Shown: piece by piece, positions 1-4,811 of the stretch
Numbering within the stretch: the first letter of the stretch is position 1
Layout: each line of letters opens with the position of its first letter
From: Chloroflexota bacterium
GTDB taxonomy: Bacteria; Chloroflexota; Anaerolineae; Anaerolineales; Anaerolineaceae
Reading direction: 5' to 3'
Assembly: GCA_021796375.1 (NCBI GenBank)
Contig: JAJYJF010000098.1
Span: 1 to 7,691, forward strand
Length of the DNA: 7,691 nt
Notes under the pieces: generated by a model
Databases searched by the model: none
What the model was told of the DNA's origin: nothing
What the model saw: only the letters and a program-made list of their open reading frames with translations
Translations under genes and position numbers: made by a program

Positions 1-1
1 T

Positions 2-832
2 ACCGGGCGGCAGTATTTGATCTGGCAGCTGTTTCGCCGGGCGAATCACGAGTGGTATTTTTATCCGGTCAATGTCTCCCCGGCGGTCGGCTACCTGGTG
101 ATCGCCTGCGCGGTCCTCGGGCTCATCCTGCTGTGGAAGCAGGGCTCCTGGCAGGTGAAGCTGCTGCTCTCGTGGGTGATAGTTCCAGTCGCCTTTTTCC
201 AGGTCTGGCCGACCAAGGGCTTTCAGTACCTGCTGCCGGCGGCGCCGGCGATGGCAATCCTGGCCGCCCGCTTCCTCGCGAAATGGACCCCCGGGGCGAT
301 CCAGGTTTTCCGGCGCAAGCTGGAGCTGGGGTGGATCAACGGCGTCCTCGCCGCGGTGACCCTGGTCTCGCTGGCCAGCTCAAGCTGGCTGGTGGTACAG
401 CCCTCCACATCATCCTCCTTCCTGGCCGGCACCGGGGGCGTGCCGGGCGGCCGGGAGGCGGGCACCTGGGTGCTCAACCACGTCCCGAGCGGATCTACCA
501 TGCTGGCGATCGGGCCTTCGATGGCCAATATTCTCGAGTTTTACGGCCATCGCAAGACGTATGGACTTTCGGTCAGCCCCAACCCGCTGTTTCGAAATCC
601 ATCCTATACGCCGGTCAATAATCCCGATTTGCTCCTGCGCAAAGCAGAGATCCAATACATCATCTGGGATTCTTTCTCCGCGGAACGGACTCCATTCTTC
701 TCTTCCAAGCTGTTGGGATTCGTGCAGAAGTACAACGGCCGGGTGGCCCATATTGAGTCGGTGGTCCTGCCCGGACCGGACGGCAAGCCGGTCGCCAAGC
801 CGATCATCATCATCTACGAAGTCAGGCCATGA
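2..832 (+). CDS. GT39/ArnT-like membrane glycosyltransferase, C-terminal part (5' end outside window)
   Basis: The frame is open to the left edge, so the N-terminus, with the catalytic loop and first helices, is missing; 276 residues are visible. Numbering from the TTG at 17, hydrophobic segments lie at about 21-40, 47-64, 68-88 and 106-127, followed by a soluble domain of about 145 residues ending in IIIIYEVRP. The segment KGFQYLLPAAPAMAILAARF (67-86) resembles the K..RYLLPLLPALALLAA pattern of the last helices of GT39 / PMT / ArnT-type enzymes. Those enzymes move a sugar from a polyprenyl-phosphate donor to a lipid, glycan or protein on the outer membrane face. The tail, with GGREAGTWVLNHVP and later IQYIIWDSFSAERTPFF, resembles the extracytoplasmic C-terminal domain found in many bacterial GT39 proteins. 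The gene overlaps the next one by 4 bp (ATGA). The acceptor is unknown. The TTG at 17 should not be taken as the start. The family call is from pattern recognition; a GT83 or other GT-C member is possible. Confidence 0.75.
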   Translation, partial: TGRQYLIWQLFRRANHEWYFYPVNVSPAVGYLVIACAVLGLILLWKQGSWQVKLLLSWVIVPVAFFQVWPTKGFQYLLPAAPAMAILAARFLAKWTPGAIQVFRRKLELGWINGVLAAVTLVSLASSSWLVVQPSTSSSFLAGTGGVPGGREAGTWVLNHVPSGSTMLAIGPSMANILEFYGHRKTYGLSVSPNPLFRNPSYTPVNNPDLLLRKAEIQYIIWDSFSAERTPFFSSKLLGFVQKYNGRVAHIESVVLPGPDGKPVAKPIIIIYEVRP

Positions 833-2226
833 AAATCTCCATCTTTTCGAAACCGAACCCGGGGAGCTTCCGCCGGCTGGCCGGTTTATGGCTGGGGGCC
901 GCGCTGCTGTCTGCGCTGTTTCCGCTTTCATCCGCGGCGGCCGCCTCCGGACCTCCGGCAAAAACCCCGATCCAGCATCTGATTGTGGTCATGCAGGAAA
1001 ACCACACGTTCGACAACTATTTTGGGACCTACCCGGGTGCGGACGGCCTCCCCGCGGGGATTCAGATGCCCATCAACCCCGCGGATCCGAGCGCTGGCGC
1101 CGTGGCGCCCTTCCACATCTCCAACTACCCAATCGAGGACCTGAGCCACAGCGCCGCCACCTTCACGAAGCAGTGGGACAGCGGCAAAATGGACGGTTTC
1201 GTCAGCGCGCTGGACGCGCTGAAGCAGGACGGCAAATTGTCCATGGGGTATTACGACGGGACGGACCTGCCTTTTTACTGGAACCTCGCGGACCAGTACG
1301 TGCTGTTTGACCGCTTCTTTTCATCGGCGCGCGACGGCAGCTTTGCCAACCACATGTACTGGGTGGCCGGTGCGCCGCCCAAAACCACGAACGCGGCTCA
1401 GAGCGCGGGCCTGTACGATAATTTCCCGACCATCTTCGACCGCCTCGAGCAGGAACACGTCTCCTGGAAGTTTTACGTCCAGAACTACGATCCCAAGATC
1501 ACCTACCGGAACCTGGCGGGCGCCGGGAACCGGGAATCCCAGGTGATCTGGGTGCCGCTTTTGAACATCGACCGCTTCCTGGATAACCCGCAGCTCAACC
1601 AGCATATCGTCGATCTCTCCCAGTACTACGTCGACCTGAGAAATGGGACCCTCCCCCAGGTTGCTTACATCTCGCCCTCGGGCGCGAGCGAGCATCCGCC
1701 GGGCAGCATCCAGACCGGGCAGCGCTTCGTCAAAACGCTCACCCAAGAGCTGGAGCGCAGCCAGTATTGGAACCATTCCGCGTTTCTGCTGCTATACGAC
1801 GATTGGGGCGGCTGGTACGACCATGTGACTCCCCCCCAGGTCGACGCGAACGGCTACGGCCTGCGGGTTCCGGGGATTCTGGTCAGCCCATACGCGAAAA
1901 AGGGATATATCGACCATACCGAGCTGGATTTCTCGTCGGTGATTAAATTCATCGAGGTCAACTGGGATGTTCCTTCCCTGGGGACCCGCGACCAGCAGGC
2001 CAATACCTTCCTGGACGCATTTAATTTTAATGCGCCGCCGCGCAAACCGGTGGTGATATCATTTACCCGGGGGCCGGTGCAGGCGTTGAAAAAGGTCCCG
2101 GTTCAATTTATTTACTCCACCTACGCAATCGCGCTTGGGGTGGCTTTTTTCGCCGTAGCGCTGGCGCTGATCGTTGATTTCATCGCGACGAAAACCAGCC
2201 GCCGGCGGGCATCGCATTCAGGTTGA
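829..2226 (+). CDS. Membrane-anchored phosphoesterase, phospholipase C / acid phosphatase AcpA family
   Basis: This is a 465-residue exported metal-dependent phosphoesterase (Pfam phosphoesterase PF04185 type). Residues 1-40 form an export signal with twin arginines R15-R16 before the hydrophobic core and an alanine-rich cleavage region. The hallmark QENHTFDNYFG is at 56-66. By family analogy to Francisella AcpA, E57 and N58 bind metal, S171 in RDGSFANH is the likely nucleophile (Ser as in AcpA, Thr in many phospholipases C), and D324-D325 in YDDWGGWYDHV are metal ligands. SEHPPGS (287-293) and SPYAKKGYIDHTE are further family motifs. A C-terminal helix at about 427-453, followed by KTSRRRASHSG, should anchor the enzyme with its domain outside. 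Substrates in this family include phospholipids, phosphomonoesters and phosphorylated glycans; which applies here is unknown. The ATG overlaps the upstream stop (ATGA) and has only a weak Shine-Dalgarno, suggesting translational coupling. All recognised catalytic motifs are present, so it is probably active. Confidence 0.9.
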   Translation: MKISIFSKPNPGSFRRLAGLWLGAALLSALFPLSSAAAASGPPAKTPIQHLIVVMQENHTFDNYFGTYPGADGLPAGIQMPINPADPSAGAVAPFHISNYPIEDLSHSAATFTKQWDSGKMDGFVSALDALKQDGKLSMGYYDGTDLPFYWNLADQYVLFDRFFSSARDGSFANHMYWVAGAPPKTTNAAQSAGLYDNFPTIFDRLEQEHVSWKFYVQNYDPKITYRNLAGAGNRESQVIWVPLLNIDRFLDNPQLNQHIVDLSQYYVDLRNGTLPQVAYISPSGASEHPPGSIQTGQRFVKTLTQELERSQYWNHSAFLLLYDDWGGWYDHVTPPQVDANGYGLRVPGILVSPYAKKGYIDHTELDFSSVIKFIEVNWDVPSLGTRDQQANTFLDAFNFNAPPRKPVVISFTRGPVQALKKVPVQFIYSTYAIALGVAFFAVALALIVDFIATKTSRRRASHSG

Positions 2227-2230
2227 GGGG
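2225..2230 (+). promoter_or_regulatory. Shine-Dalgarno site for the Ig-like protein gene
   Basis: GAGGGG begins inside the TGA stop of the phosphoesterase gene and ends 10 nt before the ATG at 2241. This spacing supports that start and fits read-through translation within one operon. Confidence 0.6.
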
Positions 2231-2240
2231 ATAGAAGCCG

Positions 2241-3608
2241 ATGCCTAGGAAGTTTGCCCTGCTGGTCGTTTCAATCCTGGCAGCCTGCCTGGTGGCCGCC
2301 AGCTTGCCCGGCCGGGCGCGCGCCAGCGCCCCCCAGCAAACGGGGACCATCGCCAACACCGTTTCCTCAGTGGTCCGCTTGGTCCCACTCGACCCGCAGC
2401 CGCTCGGCAAGCCCATCACCGCGACCGCGGTGCTCACCGATTCCAACGGGAACCCCATCCCGAATTTGCCGGTGAACTTCTTGATCGGCAGCTCCTTCGT
2501 GGCGCAGAACCGGACCAATTCTCAGGGGCAGTCTACCGTCACCATCAAGTCTGATTTTGCGGCCGGTCAATATGCCCTGCGGGCGATCTTTCTGGGCAGC
2601 CACCAGTATGACGGCTCCAATGCGCAGGTGAGCCTTGTCATCCAGCCCTCGGTCCTCGTGGTTCAGACCGTTCCAGCGCTGGAGGGCATCCGTTTCAAAC
2701 TGGGGGATCAGATCTTCACCTCGGGCAAAGATGGCTTCGCTCGCCTGCAGGTGGACCGCACCGGGGATTACACCTTACAGGCGCTTTCGAGCGGTATGGC
2801 GGACCCAAACGTTCGCGTTGATTTTTACCGCTGGTCCGACGAAACTTACCTCCCTTACCAGGTGATCCATATCCCGCAGGTGGGCGCCGTGCAGGCTGGC
2901 TTTCAGCTGGCGAACAAGGTTGGGCAGCATTTCATCGACCTTCAAAACAAGCCGGTTAACCCGGATCGGATCAGCCTGATCACCCTGAAAAGCAGCCAGG
3001 GCACCACGTACAATTTTGTGGACGGCACGCCACGCTGGCTGCCAGCCTCCCTGGTCACCCGGAGGTCCACCGGCCTCGAGGTGGTCCCGATCCAATACAG
3101 CGTCATCACGGTGATTGTGGACGGCTCGAACGTGGTCAGCTCCGAGCAGCAGCGCTTTTATACCCATCCCGGAGAGATCTGGCCGATCCAGCTGCTGCTG
3201 TTTTCCGCCCAGTTTTCGTCGCGGGACGCCCTCCTGGGCACGCCGGCAGGCAAGGGAATTGAGCTGGAGTATCCGAACGGTTCAAAGGCGAAGTTTTTTT
3301 ATGGGAAGAACCACACCATCTCGATCGACTCCCTGGCCCGTGGAATCTACCACGTCCAGGTGATCGGCGCCACCGGCTTTGCCCCATCCACCCCGGTGGC
3401 TCTCTCCCAAAACCAGGTGATGGCGATCTCCGTTTTATCACAGCTGGACATTTTTATGGGGGTCAGCCTGGCGGCGGCGTTGGGGCTGGGCCTGATCGTG
3501 GTCGGGAGAACGCAAATCCTGGAGCGGAGGCGCGTCAGGCGCCCCGGCGGGGATGCCCCGCCGGCTCAGGCAGCCCGGAACAGGGTTCCGGAACAGCGCG
3601 AGGGATGA
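2241..3608 (+). CDS. Exported Ig-like-domain surface protein with C-terminal membrane anchor
   Basis: This is a 455-residue protein without a recognisable enzyme motif. Residues 1-30 form an export signal. L13-A14-A15-C16 matches a lipobox, but hydrophobic residues follow the Cys and a signal peptidase I site (ARASA, about 26-30) is also present, so the processing route is unclear. Residues of about 42-136 look like a bacterial Ig-like domain, with phrases typical of the fold: ATAVLTDSNGNPIPNLPV, then NSQGQSTVTI, then AGQYALRAIFLGS. Residues of about 138-185 (VPALEGIRFKLGDQIFTSGK, later GDYTLQAL) suggest a second small beta-sandwich. The stretch 186-390 is beta-rich by eye and I cannot assign it. 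A helix at about 403-423 is followed by a basic, proline-rich tail. The 14-bp gap to the phosphoesterase gene and the ATGA overlap with the hydrolase gene place it in the operon. A binding, spacer or scaffold role on the cell surface is inference. Confidence 0.8.
   Translation: MPRKFALLVVSILAACLVAASLPGRARASAPQQTGTIANTVSSVVRLVPLDPQPLGKPITATAVLTDSNGNPIPNLPVNFLIGSSFVAQNRTNSQGQSTVTIKSDFAAGQYALRAIFLGSHQYDGSNAQVSLVIQPSVLVVQTVPALEGIRFKLGDQIFTSGKDGFARLQVDRTGDYTLQALSSGMADPNVRVDFYRWSDETYLPYQVIHIPQVGAVQAGFQLANKVGQHFIDLQNKPVNPDRISLITLKSSQGTTYNFVDGTPRWLPASLVTRRSTGLEVVPIQYSVITVIVDGSNVVSSEQQRFYTHPGEIWPIQLLLFSAQFSSRDALLGTPAGKGIELEYPNGSKAKFFYGKNHTISIDSLARGIYHVQVIGATGFAPSTPVALSQNQVMAISVLSQLDIFMGVSLAAALGLGLIVVGRTQILERRRVRRPGGDAPPAQAARNRVPEQREG
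3544..3564 (+). other. Perfect 9-bp GC-rich inverted repeat with 3-nt loop
   Basis: CCGGCGGGG (3544-3552), ATG (3553-3555), CCCCGCCGG (3556-3564): a perfect inverted repeat that would fold into a strong RNA hairpin. It lies in the codons for the cytoplasmic tail of the Ig-like protein, about 40 nt before the hydrolase start. No T-run follows, so it is not an intrinsic terminator. It could affect mRNA decay or coupling of the two genes, or be chance in GC-rich coding DNA. Confidence 0.4.
3600..3604 (+). promoter_or_regulatory. Shine-Dalgarno site that favours the second ATG of the hydrolase gene
   Basis: GAGGG directly abuts the ATG at 3605, which is too close to serve it, but lies 9 nt before the ATG at 3614. 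By spacing alone the hydrolase would start at 3614 (377 residues). The overlapping ATGA at 3605 could still be used by coupled ribosomes. Confidence 0.45.
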
Positions 3609-4747
3609 ATCGCATGGCGGGGACGAAATGGCTGAGGAAGCTGGGCTGCCTGTTATTGCTGGCCTGGTTTTCCAGCGGGGTCTCCCCGGCCGCCGCACAG
3701 GCCGCGGCGCCCACCCCGGATCCCACCCGCCCGTCCGGCGCCCAGACGGATCCCATCCCGAAGCTGGCTTATTACTATATCTGGTTCGACCCATCTTCGT
3801 GGAACCGCGCGAAGACAGACTATCCAATCCTGGGGAAGTACTCGTCCAGCGACGTGGACGTGATGCGCCAGCATATCCGCTGGGCAAAGTCTGCCGGCCT
3901 GGCAGGATTTATCGTCAGCTGGAAAAACACCCCGGTCTTATCTGCCCGGTTGAGAGACCTGGTCCGGGTGGCGGATGAATCCGATTTCAAACTGGCGATC
4001 ATTTACCAGGGGCTTGATTTCCAGCGCAACCCGCTCCCGGCCAGCCGGGTCGCCGCCGACCTGGACTACTTCACCTCCAACTTCGCCTCCGATCCGGCAT
4101 TTAATCTCTTCGGCAAGCCGCTGGTGATCTGGTCGGGGACCTGGAAGTTCAGCGAAACGGATATCGCCGCGGTGACCGCGCCGCGCAGGGAGAAGCTGCT
4201 GATCCTGGCTTCCGAAAAAAACGCGGCGGGTTACCGGCGGGTGGCGAGACTTGTCGATGGGGATGCCTATTACTGGTCGTCGGTCAACCCGGATACCAAC
4301 CCGGACTACGGCTCCAAGCTGGTCGGCATGGCGGATGCGATCCACGCCGAGCACGGATTGTGGATCGCTCCTGCCGCCGCGGGATTTGACGCCCGCCTCA
4401 TCGGTGGAAAGACGGTGGTCGACCGGGCGAACGGGAACCTGCTCCGCCAGGAGGTGGCGACCGCTTTGAGTTCGAACCCTGATGCGGTTGGTATCATCAG
4501 CTGGAATGAATTTTCCGAAAACTCATACATCGAGCCGTCGCAAAAATACGGCATGCTCTACCTGGACGTTTTGAAGAGCATTCACAATACCGCATCCCCT
4601 CAGGTCGCCGAGTTCGACTCGAGCGCGCCCGGGAATGTCCGAACCACCCCCATTTCGGGGAACGTCTGGGTGGCGCTGGGAGGATTCGCGGTGCTGAGCA
4701 TTGCCAGCCTGGCCGTACTCGGCTGGCGCCAGCATCACCAGCGTTAG
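3605..4747 (+). CDS. GH99/GH71-like exported glycoside hydrolase with C-terminal membrane anchor
   Basis: This is a 380-residue protein counted from the ATG overlapping the upstream stop; the ATG at 3614 has the better Shine-Dalgarno spacing. A signal peptide spans about 1-33. The catalytic domain starts with LAYYYIWFDPSSW (54-66), matching the YYPWY-type first strand of GH99 enzymes. It continues with GFIVSWK (101-107) and ends with SWNEFSENSYIEPS (299-312). GH99 endo-alpha-mannosidases carry a NEW.EG..IEP motif whose two glutamates, three residues apart, are the essential acids. Here these are E302 and E305, so the enzyme is probably active. A helix at about 353-373 plus RQHHQR anchors it with the domain outside. 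GH99 members cut internal alpha-mannosides; related GH71 and WbsX-like proteins act on or near other glycans. The true substrate is unknown. As last gene of the operon, after a glycosyltransferase, it may trim or release a surface glycan (inference). Confidence 0.8.
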   Translation: MNRMAGTKWLRKLGCLLLLAWFSSGVSPAAAQAAAPTPDPTRPSGAQTDPIPKLAYYYIWFDPSSWNRAKTDYPILGKYSSSDVDVMRQHIRWAKSAGLAGFIVSWKNTPVLSARLRDLVRVADESDFKLAIIYQGLDFQRNPLPASRVAADLDYFTSNFASDPAFNLFGKPLVIWSGTWKFSETDIAAVTAPRREKLLILASEKNAAGYRRVARLVDGDAYYWSSVNPDTNPDYGSKLVGMADAIHAEHGLWIAPAAAGFDARLIGGKTVVDRANGNLLRQEVATALSSNPDAVGIISWNEFSENSYIEPSQKYGMLYLDVLKSIHNTASPQVAEFDSSAPGNVRTTPISGNVWVALGGFAVLSIASLAVLGWRQHHQR

Positions 4748-4772
4748 CTGGGTCACGGGCGGATTTCTTTTT
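4738..4772 (+). terminator. Possible weak terminator at the end of the four-gene operon
   Basis: CCAGC-GTTA-GCTGG (4738-4751) forms a 5-bp stem with a tetraloop spanning the TAG stop of the hydrolase gene. A T-rich run (TTTCTTTTT, 4764-4772) follows 12 nt later. The stem is short and the gap long, so this is a poor match to an intrinsic terminator. Nothing better is visible in the 64-bp convergent gap 4748-4811, and no T-run follows the minus-strand gene. Confidence 0.2.
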
Positions 4773-4811
4773 CGCTCGGATCGGGCGGGCCGAATTTTGC
4801 CCTGGGCACCG

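Noticed and set aside
374..389. Inverted repeat GCCAGCT / AGCTGGC in the glycosyltransferase gene
   Set aside because: It is a short repeat within codons for a hydrophobic segment, with a 2-nt spacer and no regulatory context; probably chance.
410..961. Minus-strand open frame of 183 codons opposite the glycosyltransferase and phosphoesterase genes
   Set aside because: It is rich in Arg, Pro and Gly, has no recognisable domain and lies opposite well-supported genes; a typical GC-rich shadow frame.
561..1310. Plus-strand open frame of 249 codons in another frame across the first gene junction
   Set aside because: It crosses two real genes and its composition (Arg, Ser, Pro) is that of an out-of-frame reading; no family features.
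3438..3887. Minus-strand open frame of 149 codons opposite the Ig-like and hydrolase genes
   Set aside because: Low-complexity Pro/Arg/Gly composition and no motif; a shadow.
4776..4798. TCGG...CCGA stem followed by TTTT as a terminator
   Set aside because: The stem has only 4 bp with a 10-nt loop and the T-run is 4 long; too weak to list as a feature.
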